Source of the DNA: HK1 sp965221725
Lineage (GTDB): Bacteria > Pseudomonadota > Gammaproteobacteria > HK1
DNA: 64,000 nt
Assembly (NCBI GenBank): GCA_965221725.1
Contig: OZ244909.1
Span: 2,170,001 to 2,234,000 of the forward strand
Direction of reading: 5' to 3'
Below, piece by piece: positions 33,471-41,256 of this stretch. Each line of letters begins with the position of its first letter. Positions within the stretch are counted from its first letter, which is position 1. The position numbers and the translations under genes are program-made. Below the pieces are notes generated by a model. The model saw only the letters and a program-made list of their open reading frames with translations. It made no database searches and had not been told where the DNA came from.

Positions 33471-35018
33471 TCACTCCCGCGCCGCCCCGAATGCAGCGGT
33501 CAGGTTGCCGGTGGTGGTGTGCTCCCACCGGAAGGCGCCGGTGACGGCTTCGTGGCCGGTGCCGCGGAACTGCGCGTCGAACCCGACCCACGCACCGCCC
33601 TGGGCGGACTCGATGTAGTTCCCGTTCACGCGGATGCGGGTCTCCAGGTCGCGGCCGTCGGCCCAGGGGGAGCCGTCGGCCTCAATGTCCGTGAACTCGG
33701 CGGTGCCACGCTGGGAGGCGAGGTTGATGGCGATGCCCGCGTCGCCCGTGGTTTCCTGGCCGGCATCGGTGTACCCGACCATTGCGCCGGTCCAGGTGGC
33801 GGTGCCGGTCAAGCCGGAATGCGCGAGCGGGGTGGTCGGCAGCGGTCCTTCCTCCCACACGCGGGTCCACTGCGTGCGGTACTCGGCCCCGAACGACACA
33901 TCACCCTCGGGCGTTGCGAGCTTGGCGCTGATGGTCGGAATGGTCCGCGCCCACGGCCCGAGTGACCCGTAGTCGATGTCGTCGTCGGTCTCGCCGTCGT
34001 CGTAGAGCGCGTAAGCCGTCATCAGGGCTTCGCCGTCGAGCCGGGGCAGTGCAGGCAACCCCGCTTCGTCGGGCAGGCCGCCGCCCTGGTACTCACTGTC
34101 CGGCATCAGGGATGTCGGGTGGCGGTGCTCGGAGACATGTCCAGGAATGCCCATAGCATGCACGAGTTCGTGCACGAGGATGCCGTACACCTCGTGGAAC
34201 TGTTCCGCGATGAAGAGATCTGCATTGATCACCACGAGGTTGGAGATCATGCGAGGCACGTCGGTGGTTGTGTGCCGGCTTCCGCTTTCGTTGTAGCGCG
34301 ACTGCGCGCCGCGGTGCGGGGTTTCGAAGTCCACGTAGATGACGCCGGCCGGAACGTCTTGTGGGTCCCACACCGGATGCTCGTGGCCATACTCCGGGTG
34401 CAGGCCGACCCCCATCAGGAATGTCGGCTCGCCCATGATCATGCGGTGCTCGGGCGGGAGCCAGTCGTTGATCAGGTCAACAGCTTTGGCGGTCATGGCG
34501 TGATACTCGGGATCGACATTCTCCCTGACGCGCACGGTCGGGCGCCCTTCCCACAGGGGCAGTTGGGGCCAGCGGTTCCAGCAATTTTCGGGGCATTCCT
34601 TGTCCGGTCCCCACGGACCGCCATCGGCCATGTCCTTCAGATAGTCGATGAGGTCTGCGGCGGTGGTGCCGCGCACGGCCGAGCGGGAAATGCCGGCCGG
34701 CGCGCCGGGGGCTGCTGAATCATCGACATGCTCGGGGCATCCCTGGCAGACGTAGTAGGCGATCGCGCGCTCCACGAATTCAGTAACCGCCGCCGCGATC
34801 TTCTGGTCCGGCTCGGACGCAACCCCTGCGGCGAGCAACGCTTCGAGTCTGCGTTTCGCGGCTTCGTAGCGTGCGCGCAGCGCGGCTTCGGTGGCCGGGG
34901 CCGGTTGCTCGGAAGCGGGCGGGTGCTGCACGGGATGTCCCGCATGGCCTGAATGGCCGTGGCCATGACCGGCCGCGAGCAGCAGGGCGAGCCCTGCGAG
35001 GAGGGGCAGTGTGCGCAT
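33471..35018 (-). CDS. Exported zinc metallopeptidase with C-terminal strand-rich domain
   Basis: The 515-residue product has a signal peptide (MRTLPLLAGLALLLAAGHGH) followed by a His-rich stretch (HGHGHSGHAGH) and a helical segment. The catalytic core has HELVHAMGIPGH near residues 283-294, an HExxHxxGxxGH metzincin-type zinc site, and a likely Met-turn in TSLMPDSEY. Cysteines in CQGCPEH and ECPENC may form disulfides. The C-terminal part (from about residue 370) is strand-rich (GTATWTGAMVGY, GTAEFTDIEADG, GAFRWEHTTTGNLTAAFGAARE) and resembles the ends of three other proteins in this window. The ATG at 35018 has GGAG nine bases before. A 16-base G tract lies 55-70 bases upstream. Confidence 0.75.
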   Translation of the reverse strand: MRTLPLLAGLALLLAAGHGHGHSGHAGHPVQHPPASEQPAPATEAALRARYEAAKRRLEALLAAGVASEPDQKIAAAVTEFVERAIAYYVCQGCPEHVDDSAAPGAPAGISRSAVRGTTAADLIDYLKDMADGGPWGPDKECPENCWNRWPQLPLWEGRPTVRVRENVDPEYHAMTAKAVDLINDWLPPEHRMIMGEPTFLMGVGLHPEYGHEHPVWDPQDVPAGVIYVDFETPHRGAQSRYNESGSRHTTTDVPRMISNLVVINADLFIAEQFHEVYGILVHELVHAMGIPGHVSEHRHPTSLMPDSEYQGGGLPDEAGLPALPRLDGEALMTAYALYDDGETDDDIDYGSLGPWARTIPTISAKLATPEGDVSFGAEYRTQWTRVWEEGPLPTTPLAHSGLTGTATWTGAMVGYTDAGQETTGDAGIAINLASQRGTAEFTDIEADGSPWADGRDLETRIRVNGNYIESAQGGAWVGFDAQFRGTGHEAVTGAFRWEHTTTGNLTAAFGAARE

Positions 35019-35072
35019 GGGGTCGTGCTCCAAATGTCGAGAGGGATGCAATCCCCGCCTGCCTCAAATGGC

Positions 35073-35088
35073 GGGGGGGGGGGGGGGG
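35073..35088. repeat. Homopolymeric tract of 16 G
   Basis: Sixteen consecutive G (C on the coding strand) lie in the 106-base gap between the helical lipoprotein gene and the metallopeptidase gene, 55-70 bases before the peptidase ATG. Such tracts slip during replication; at this distance length changes could alter promoter spacing or transcript structure and so phase-vary the surface peptidase. Sequencing error in tract length is possible. Confidence 0.9.
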
Positions 35089-35124
35089 CGAGCCTGATGA
35101 GAGGTCGCAACTCTTGAGGGCGGC

Positions 35125-36714
35125 TCAGGGCTGTTCGGCGGTGGTGCCGAACGCGCCGCTCAGGCGACCGAGTGCCCCGTAGGTGGCCTCGAACGTGCCG
35201 GTCGCCACGTTCGGCACCTGATTCCCTTTCACGTCGCGGAACTGGCCGCTCCATTGGGACGAATCCGTGAGTGTCCCCTGTTCGCCGTCGATTGCCCACC
35301 CGGTGCGGGCCTGGTGCGTGGTGTCGTCGCTGGTGATGCCGCCATCGGCGCCGATGGCGGCCGACTGGAGTTCGACCGACCAGTTCACCGCCTCACCCTC
35401 CACCGTGAAGTCATCCACCGTGCCGGTGACGGTGCCGAGCGCGGCGTCATCGCCAAAATCGACACTGAGCGTCGCCTCGGCCGTGAACTCGCCCGCCTGG
35501 GCCGCACCAATCTGGGGGTTGAGGACGAACTGCCCGACGGCCGGACCGCGGTAGAGCGCCGGTTTGTCCTGCCGTGTCTGCAGTGTCGGGAGCGCCGTGA
35601 AGTCCGGCGCGTCACCCACATCTCCGTGGAAGGTGCCGATGGCGTAGCTTCCGTTCGCGGTCACGCGCCGCCACCAGCCGAAGTAGTGGTACTCCTTGTC
35701 CGGCTCCGTCACCGTCGCCCCTTCCTCCGGTATGAATTTCCAGCCCCCACCGCCCGCAAGAGCGATGCCACCGCCTCGCCTGATCGAGGAGGTACAGTCG
35801 TTGTCCATCGCCGGAGTGCACACGTAGGTGCCACGGGCCTCGTCAAAGGTGCCGGCGAGCTCGACCCGGCCGTTCGCACCCGCCTCATGCACCACGTTCC
35901 CTGTCGTCGTGGGAAACTCGGACGCGGCGATCAGCGTGGCGTCCGTGGCCGGTCCAATCACCAGTTCGCCTGCGTCGTTGATGCCGTCCGCAGCGCCGTA
36001 CCTGCCCATCTCACCGCTGAACGGCCGGGGGCGGGGCGCGTCGATGTCGGTGTACAGCACCACTTGGTCGGAGGTTCCGACGCCTTCGTCGTCGGCGGTG
36101 TAGACGCCGCTCATCCAGACACCGCCGGGCTCGGTCACCACGCTGCCCGCGACCGCGGTGGTCTCCAGATCCGTGACGGAGGTCGGCGAGGCGCCCGGGA
36201 CGGTTCCCCGCAGCGTCGGAGCTTTCCCGTGCTCTACGGTGATGGCGACTTCGTTGATTCGCGCGGCGGCGAGGGCTGCGTTCAGTTTCTCGAATCTGTC
36301 GCGCTGCGCCATCAGGATGCGCCCCCTGACTTCATCGAGGTTGCGTTCAATCACCAAGAGGGTGGTGCGGTGCGCTGCCCTCTCATCCTGCGAGAGCGCG
36401 CGGCCTGCTTCCACCGCCCTCTTTGCAGCCCTGACCGCTTTCTCGGCCGCCTGAAGCTGGGCGGCGAGGGAGGAGGGGGTCAGCGCCTCGACCGCCGTCC
36501 GCGCGGCCTGGATAGCCTCTGTGACCGCCACCCGCGAGCCCGTCTCGCTCCTCTGTCCGCCTCCGCCGCCGCAACCGGCGAGCCCGAGCACGAGCACGCC
36601 GGCGCAGAGCATTGCCGACAGGTTCCTGAGCGCGGCTCTCCACGCGAGTGTGGAGGGGACGGGAGTGGCAGCGTGCGTCGTCGCATGGAGCAAGGGGTGG
36701 GATGCCGTCGTCAT
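35125..36714 (-). CDS. Helical lipoprotein with C-terminal TbpB-like strand-rich domain
   Basis: The 529-residue product has the lipobox VLGLAGCGGGGG, with lipidation expected at Cys48 from the first ATG; an ATG at 36612 would give a shorter, more usual signal. Residues about 60-150 form an Ala/Arg/Glu coiled coil. The remainder is strand-rich, with YVCTPAMDNDCTSS, EYHYFGWWRR, GTVTGTVDDFTVEG and the end GTFEATYGALGRLSGAFG. This resembles transferrin-binding-protein-B-like surface barrels, by pattern only. It is clearly related to the lipoprotein interrupted at 41.3-44.8 kb (FGWW, GT.DNF and terminal GTF-G.FG motifs align). A metallopeptidase gene follows, as in the second locus. Confidence 0.7.
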   Translation of the reverse strand: MTTASHPLLHATTHAATPVPSTLAWRAALRNLSAMLCAGVLVLGLAGCGGGGGQRSETGSRVAVTEAIQAARTAVEALTPSSLAAQLQAAEKAVRAAKRAVEAGRALSQDERAAHRTTLLVIERNLDEVRGRILMAQRDRFEKLNAALAAARINEVAITVEHGKAPTLRGTVPGASPTSVTDLETTAVAGSVVTEPGGVWMSGVYTADDEGVGTSDQVVLYTDIDAPRPRPFSGEMGRYGAADGINDAGELVIGPATDATLIAASEFPTTTGNVVHEAGANGRVELAGTFDEARGTYVCTPAMDNDCTSSIRRGGGIALAGGGGWKFIPEEGATVTEPDKEYHYFGWWRRVTANGSYAIGTFHGDVGDAPDFTALPTLQTRQDKPALYRGPAVGQFVLNPQIGAAQAGEFTAEATLSVDFGDDAALGTVTGTVDDFTVEGEAVNWSVELQSAAIGADGGITSDDTTHQARTGWAIDGEQGTLTDSSQWSGQFRDVKGNQVPNVATGTFEATYGALGRLSGAFGTTAEQP

Positions 36715-37038
36715 CGCAGGGTCACCGTGAAGTCCGTCAGGGTTGCGGGGGAGGTTTCATGCCGTGCCCGGTCCCCGCGTCTCCCGGCCCCGCGTCTTCC
36801 GGAAAATGGAACGCGGGCGGCTGGCGGTTCGGCCCGAGCGGCTGAGCCGATCCGAATCAGGAAGTGGCCGGCGGCCGGAGGGTCGTGAGGAGTCGACATG
36901 TGCCGTCTTTGTACTACAAATCCCGCGAGTGCGTAACACAACCGTGACAATCCTATCATCGCGGAATGCCGGGGGGCCGAGGGCAGCCCCTGGCGGCCCG
37001 GCTTGACGCTGCCGCGCCGTCGCGCGAACGTGCCGCGC
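36715..37038. other. Intergenic region between accessory region A and moeA
   Basis: No gene is visible in these 324 bases. An AT-richer patch (about 36905-36960) contains TATCAT and TTGTCA-like hexamers on opposite strands and could carry the moeA promoter and that of the leftward lipoprotein. This patch is the probable right border of accessory region A; no target duplication was found. Confidence 0.45.
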
Positions 37039-38301
37039 ATGAACGCGCCCGAGCCGCTTCCCGACTGTTACGAGGGCGATCCGGATCTCCTGCCGCCGAA
37101 CGAGGCGATGCGCCGGATCCGGGCGCATGTCCGCCCGCTGAAGGAGGCGGGGACCGTCCCGGTCATCGACGCGCTCGGGCGGGTCGCCGCCCGCAACATC
37201 ATCTCGCCGCTGAACGTGCCCGGGCACACGAACTCGGCCATGGACGGCTACGCCTACGCCGGGGATGCCCTCCCGGACAATGCGCCGCGCTGGTACGAGG
37301 TGCCGGGGACGGCGTACGCGGGCAAGCCGTTCCCCGGCCCGGTCGGACCGTCGCAGGCGGTGCGCATCATGACCGGGGCGGTCATGCCCGCAGGCACCGA
37401 CACCGTGGTCATGCAGGAGCATGTGGAGGTCGATGGCGACCGGGTGCGGATACCGCCCGGCAACCGGACGGGTCAGCATGTGCGCCAGGCCGGCGAGGAC
37501 ATCGCGACCGGCGCAGTCGTGGTCCCGCGCGGGCGGCGCATCATGCCGGCCGAGATGGGTCTGCTCGCGTCCCTGGGGGTCGCCGATGTCGAGGTGTACC
37601 GCCGGCTGCGGGTCGCGTACTTCTCCACCGGCGACGAGATCCGGCCCCCCGGCGCCCCCTTCGCGCCGGGGCTCGTCTACGACAGCAACCGCTTCACCAT
37701 GCACGGCATGCTCGGCCGGCTCGGGGTGGAGATCGTCGATCTGGGCATCGTGCCGGACCGCCGCGACGCGGTGCGCGGCGCGTTCATCGAGGCATCCGCC
37801 GGCGCCGATGTGGTGCTGTCCTCCGGCGGCGCCTCCACCGGCGAGGCCGACTACGTGAAGGCGATCCTCTCCGAGCTCGGTCAGGTCGGGTTCTGGCGCA
37901 TCGCAATCCGCCCCGGGCGCCCGCTGGCGTTCGGCTTCGTCGGGGATTCGGTCTTCTTCGGGCTGCCGGGCAACCCGGTTGCGGTGATGGTCACCTTCTA
38001 CCAGTTCGTGGCCCCGGCGCTCCGGGCCGCGGCGGGCGAGATCGACGGCCGAGCGCCACCCGCGCTGGAAGCGCGCTGCACCACGCGGCTGCGCAAGAAG
38101 CCGGGTCGGGTGGAGTACTACCGCGCGGTTCTGGAACGCGATGACGCGGGCGCCCTGATGGTGCGCAGCACCGGCAAATCGGGCTCCGGCCTCCTGCACA
38201 CCATGAGCGATGCAAACTGCTTCATCGTCCTCCCCGAAGACGGCACCACGGTGGAGCCGGGCGCGACGGTCGCCGTCCAGCCCTTCTTCGGCCTGATGTA
38301 A
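37039..38301 (+). CDS. moeA: Molybdopterin molybdenumtransferase MoeA
   Basis: MoeA inserts molybdate into adenylylated molybdopterin. The 420-residue product contains NVPGHTNSAMDGYAY, RIMTGAVMPAGTDTVVMQEH, the catalytic-domain signatures STGDEI and YDSNRF, and SSGGASTGEADYVK and GLPGNPVAVMVTF. The ATG at 37039 follows a GC-rich leader. moaB follows 15 bases on. The gene belongs with mobA-mobB 11.3 kb to the left. Confidence 0.96.
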   Translation: MNAPEPLPDCYEGDPDLLPPNEAMRRIRAHVRPLKEAGTVPVIDALGRVAARNIISPLNVPGHTNSAMDGYAYAGDALPDNAPRWYEVPGTAYAGKPFPGPVGPSQAVRIMTGAVMPAGTDTVVMQEHVEVDGDRVRIPPGNRTGQHVRQAGEDIATGAVVVPRGRRIMPAEMGLLASLGVADVEVYRRLRVAYFSTGDEIRPPGAPFAPGLVYDSNRFTMHGMLGRLGVEIVDLGIVPDRRDAVRGAFIEASAGADVVLSSGGASTGEADYVKAILSELGQVGFWRIAIRPGRPLAFGFVGDSVFFGLPGNPVAVMVTFYQFVAPALRAAAGEIDGRAPPALEARCTTRLRKKPGRVEYYRAVLERDDAGALMVRSTGKSGSGLLHTMSDANCFIVLPEDGTTVEPGATVAVQPFFGLM

Positions 38302-38316
38302 CAGAGCGAGCGAACC

Positions 38317-38856
38317 ATGAACGAACCGACCGCCGCCCGCGCCGAGCGCGCCTTCATCCCGCTCTCGATCTGCGTGCTCACCGTCTCCGACACGCGCACC
38401 GAGGACACCGACACCTCAGGGCGGCTCCTCGCGGACCGGCTGGTCGCAGCCGGCCACTCCCTGCGCGAGAAGCAGATCGTTCCGGATGACATCTACCGCA
38501 TCCGCGCCGCGGTGTCGGGCTGGATCGCGGACCCCGAGGTCAACGTGATCGTCACCACCGGGGGCACCGGGGTCACCGGCCGCGACGGCACCCCCGAGGC
38601 GGTGAGCCCGCTCCTCGACAAGACCATCGACGGCTTCGGCGAGATATTCAGGATGATCTCCTGGGACGAGATCCGGACCTCGACCATCCAGTCCCGGTCG
38701 CTCGCCGGGGTCGCCAACGCCACCTACGTCTTCTGCCTCCCCGGCTCCTCCGGCGCCTGCCGCACCGCCTGGGACAGGCTCATCGTCGACCAGCTCGACT
38801 ACCGCACGCGACCGTGCAACCTGGTGGAGCTGATGCCGCGGCTGCGGGAGAGGTAG
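38317..38856 (+). CDS. moaB: Molybdopterin adenylyltransferase family protein MoaB
   Basis: MoaB/MogA proteins adenylylate molybdopterin before metal insertion by MoeA. The 179-residue product shows VLTVSDTRTEDTDTSG, VIVTTGGTGVTGRDGTPEAV, EIFRMISWDEI and FCLPGSSGACRTAWD. The residue pattern fits MoaB rather than MogA, though the two are close. It is the last core gene before the integrated island: its stop lies five bases before the 146-bp attachment repeat. Confidence 0.94.
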   Translation: MNEPTAARAERAFIPLSICVLTVSDTRTEDTDTSGRLLADRLVAAGHSLREKQIVPDDIYRIRAAVSGWIADPEVNVIVTTGGTGVTGRDGTPEAVSPLLDKTIDGFGEIFRMISWDEIRTSTIQSRSLAGVANATYVFCLPGSSGACRTAWDRLIVDQLDYRTRPCNLVELMPRLRER

Positions 38857-38861
38857 TCCGA

Positions 38862-39007
38862 AATCCGCCCCAATCGATGTAGAGCGACCGGTTCCGGCGC
38901 TCGTCGGGGAGTTCGATGCGTGGTTCGCGGCCGCCGCGCAGGATCGAGCTCCCCTCGAACAGGGTGCGCTGATCGATGGCGGCGGGCTCCAGCCACCCAC
39001 TCTCCTA
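38862..39007. repeat. Attachment-type direct repeat, left copy (eboB 3' fragment)
   Basis: This 146-bp segment matches 47219-47364 in the same orientation with 8 mismatches (about 94-95 % identity). It contains a copy of the last 40-odd codons of the TatD-like gene whose intact version is at 47226-48149. The integrase stop codon lies at its right edge. The arrangement is that of an element integrated into the 3' end of a gene, restoring the gene on one side and leaving a remnant on the other. Confidence 0.9.
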
Positions 39008-40018
39008 CGACGCCGGCGCGACGAACGGTACATGCACCCGCTCCGCGGCCGCGGCCTTCGCCGTCTCCGGGCGCCGGTCATAGCGGGCCGTGGTGGTCGG
39101 GCTGGCGTGGCCGGCGAGGGCTTGCACCATCGCGAGATCGGCGCCGGATTCGAGCGCGGTGGACACGAAGCTCCGACGGAGATCATGCGGCGAGCAGTGG
39201 CCGATGCGCGCCTGCTTCGCCCGGCGGCGAAGGCGCATCATGAGCGCCTGCGCGGTCATGGGCCGCACGTCGACGGCGCCGAGCTGCGAGACCGGGGTGA
39301 GGAGCGACCCCGGGGTATCGCCGCGGAGCGCCATCCAGGCGTTGAGCGCGGCCCGGGTGCTGTGCATGGCGTAGACGGTACGCTCCTTGTTCCCCTTGCC
39401 GATGATGCGCAGCGTCCCGGACTGCGGCTCGTAGTCGCCAATCGCGACCGTCACCGCTTCCGCCCGCCGGAGGCCGCACCCGAACATCAGTGAGAAGGCC
39501 GCCGCGTCCCGCGCCCCGGCCGGGGTGCCATCGGCGCACGCGCGGAACAGCGCCGTGAGTTCGCCGGCATCGAGGGCACGGCCAGCGGGGAGTCGGGTGC
39601 CGCGCACGGCCTTCACGTCAATCGCGCGCTGGTAGTCGTCGGTCGAGATCAGCCCGAGTCGCCACGCGGCCTGAAGCGTGCCGCGGATGGCCGAGAGCGC
39701 CTTGTTCGCGGTGGCGGGTGCGTAGCGCTCGGCGAGCCGGGTGCGGAGCTCGACAACATGGCGGTGACGGAGCGCGTGCCACGGGCAGGCATCGGCGGAC
39801 GGACACCCGAGCATGCGGGCGATCTGGCCCAGAGTGGAGCGCATGGCGATTCGGCCCGACCCATCGGCGAGGCTCGCGAGGTAGACGGCGGCCGGATTCG
39901 GCGCGACCGGGAGCACTTCGTCGGCCAGCGCCGGCGGGGCGGAGGGCCTCAGCTCGGCGAGTACGCCATATCGGAGCAGTGCGAACGCCTGGCGGAGGTC
40001 GTCATCGGAGAGGGGCAT
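39005..40018 (-). CDS. Tyrosine recombinase / integrase
   Basis: The 337-residue product has an N-terminal core-binding helical domain (about 45-135) and a catalytic domain with the tyrosine-recombinase set: Arg in FGCGLRRAEAV (about 184), Lys in GKGNKERTV (about 208-211), HxxR in HDLRRSF (278-281), His in LAGHASPTTTARY (304) and the nucleophile Tyr313 in TARYDRR. All catalytic residues are present, so it may be active. Its stop codon abuts the left 146-bp direct repeat, the usual place for an integrase next to its attachment site. It most likely moved the 38.9-47.4 kb island. Confidence 0.93.
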   Translation of the reverse strand: MPLSDDDLRQAFALLRYGVLAELRPSAPPALADEVLPVAPNPAAVYLASLADGSGRIAMRSTLGQIARMLGCPSADACPWHALRHRHVVELRTRLAERYAPATANKALSAIRGTLQAAWRLGLISTDDYQRAIDVKAVRGTRLPAGRALDAGELTALFRACADGTPAGARDAAAFSLMFGCGLRRAEAVTVAIGDYEPQSGTLRIIGKGNKERTVYAMHSTRAALNAWMALRGDTPGSLLTPVSQLGAVDVRPMTAQALMMRLRRRAKQARIGHCSPHDLRRSFVSTALESGADLAMVQALAGHASPTTTARYDRRPETAKAAAAERVHVPFVAPAS

Positions 40019-40065
40019 GCGTCGGTCCTCGTTGCGTGGAGCCCGTCGGCTCCGGGACCGTCACG

Positions 40066-40549
40066 CTATGGCGCGACCGGGGGCGGGTCAGGCCCCATCG
40101 CATGTTGGCGCGCCGGGGGGCGATTCGGGACGCCGGGGCTGCTGCCATGGGGGCGGAAGCCCAACGGGGCGGGCAGCACGGGAAGCTGCGCCGCCCCCAG
40201 GGTGCGCAGCGCAGTCAACGCGCGGTCGCTGTCGAGATGCGCCCGCACCGCCCCAATGGTAGGGGCACCGCCCGCGAGCCGCCGCCTCCACCGCATCGAG
40301 GGTGCCCGGCAGCCGCGCCGCCAGACAGTCCGGCAGCAGGCTGAAGGTGGTGTGGCTCTCACGGCAGTACCAGCGAGGCACTCTCACGCCGGGTGGGGTC
40401 TTGCGCGCGCAGGTGCCGTGTCGGGCCAGGGAGCATCCGCCGTGCGGATGCCGGGGACAGCACTCAAGCCTTGCATCGCGCCACGCTCGGGCGCTGACGT
40501 ATTCCTCGCCGGTCAGCCCCGTCTCATCACGAAGCTGCATATCGGCCAC
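40066..40549 (-). pseudogene. Frameshifted Cys/His-rich protein next to the integrase
   Basis: The first 100 codons read EEYVSARAWRDARLECCPRH, HPHGGCSLARHGTCARK and VPRWYCRESHTTFSLLPDCL, a zinc-ribbon-like pattern (CxxHPxGGC with later H and C). Coding then seems to switch frame: the continuing frame becomes low-complexity, while the neighbouring one reads APTIGAVRAHLDSDRALTAL and VLPAPLGFRPHGSS to a stop at 40066. I take this as one gene with a frameshift or deletion near 40250. I have seen similar proteins beside integrases, but I cannot name a function. Confidence 0.5.
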
Positions 40550-40719
40550 GGCCCGGCGGGTGCATCACCCGTGCGGGCCGACGCCTCTCTCGCTGCAAAG
40601 GGGGGCGGCGAGACTACGACGACACCCGGTGCGGCGCAAAGCCGTTCCCGCGCGGGTGATGCACACGGTGATCTCACTCTCCGCCGGGTGGCAGGCCAGG
40701 ACCCACGCACCGCGCCGCC

Positions 40720-41196
40720 TCAGTCACCACCGTCTGTCGCCACCATCACCGGCCGGTCATGCCCACCACCGACGCGGGCGCGGAGGGCATCGTCGGGCCG
40801 GATGACGCCCCGGCCGGGCACCCGGCCGCCCAGGCGGACGCAGCTCGGCTTCGCGTCGGCGAACCTCACCCCGGCGAACTCTACGTCCTTCAGGTTCGCC
40901 TCCTCCAGGCTGGCGCCCGCGAGGTGCGCGCCCTTCAGCCTCGCCCCCTTCAGGGTCGCGCCGACCAGGTTCGCATCGACCAGATGGGCGCCTTCAAGCC
41001 TCGCGCCGGTCAGGTTCGCATAGGCGAGGCTCGCCCCTTCGAGGTGCGCACCCGCCAGCGTCGCCCGCTTCAGATTCGTGTCCTTCAGGTTCACCAGCGC
41101 CAGCTCTGCGCCTGCGAGCGCTGCGCCCTCCAGATTCACCCCCCGGAAATCCCGCTCCCCGGCGGCGTAGTGCGCAAGCAGCGCCTCGGCCGACAT
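40720..41196 (-). CDS. Pentapeptide-repeat protein
   Basis: The 158-residue product has about 17 tandem A(D/N/H)L-type five-residue repeats from residue 18 on (e.g. GANLEGA-type units LKRATLAGAHLEGASLAYAN), which fold as a right-handed square beta-helix. It begins MSAEALLAHYAAGERDFRG, a common start for this group; a GTG seven codons upstream is less likely. Some members mimic DNA and inhibit gyrase; most have unknown roles. It is carried on the integrated island just outside the left inverted repeat. The final 35 residues are not repetitive. Confidence 0.85.
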   Translation of the reverse strand: MSAEALLAHYAAGERDFRGVNLEGAALAGAELALVNLKDTNLKRATLAGAHLEGASLAYANLTGARLEGAHLVDANLVGATLKGARLKGAHLAGASLEEANLKDVEFAGVRFADAKPSCVRLGGRVPGRGVIRPDDALRARVGGGHDRPVMVATDGGD

Positions 41197-41228
41197 GGCC
41201 CGGTCGCGGCCGCTCACGAGTCCCGAAA

Positions 41229-41256
41229 CCGGTTTCGATAATGGGCATTCTCATAA
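41229..41256 (+). repeat. Left arm of 28-bp inverted repeat
   Basis: It pairs with 46849-46876 in inverse orientation with 25 of 28 matches, including the perfect 17-bp AATGGGCATTCTCATAA and a terminal CCGGTT. The two arms enclose the helical lipoprotein and metallopeptidase genes. The arm ends 15 bases before the lipoprotein ATG. The inner AATG-GG-CATT is itself palindromic. Confidence 0.85.
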
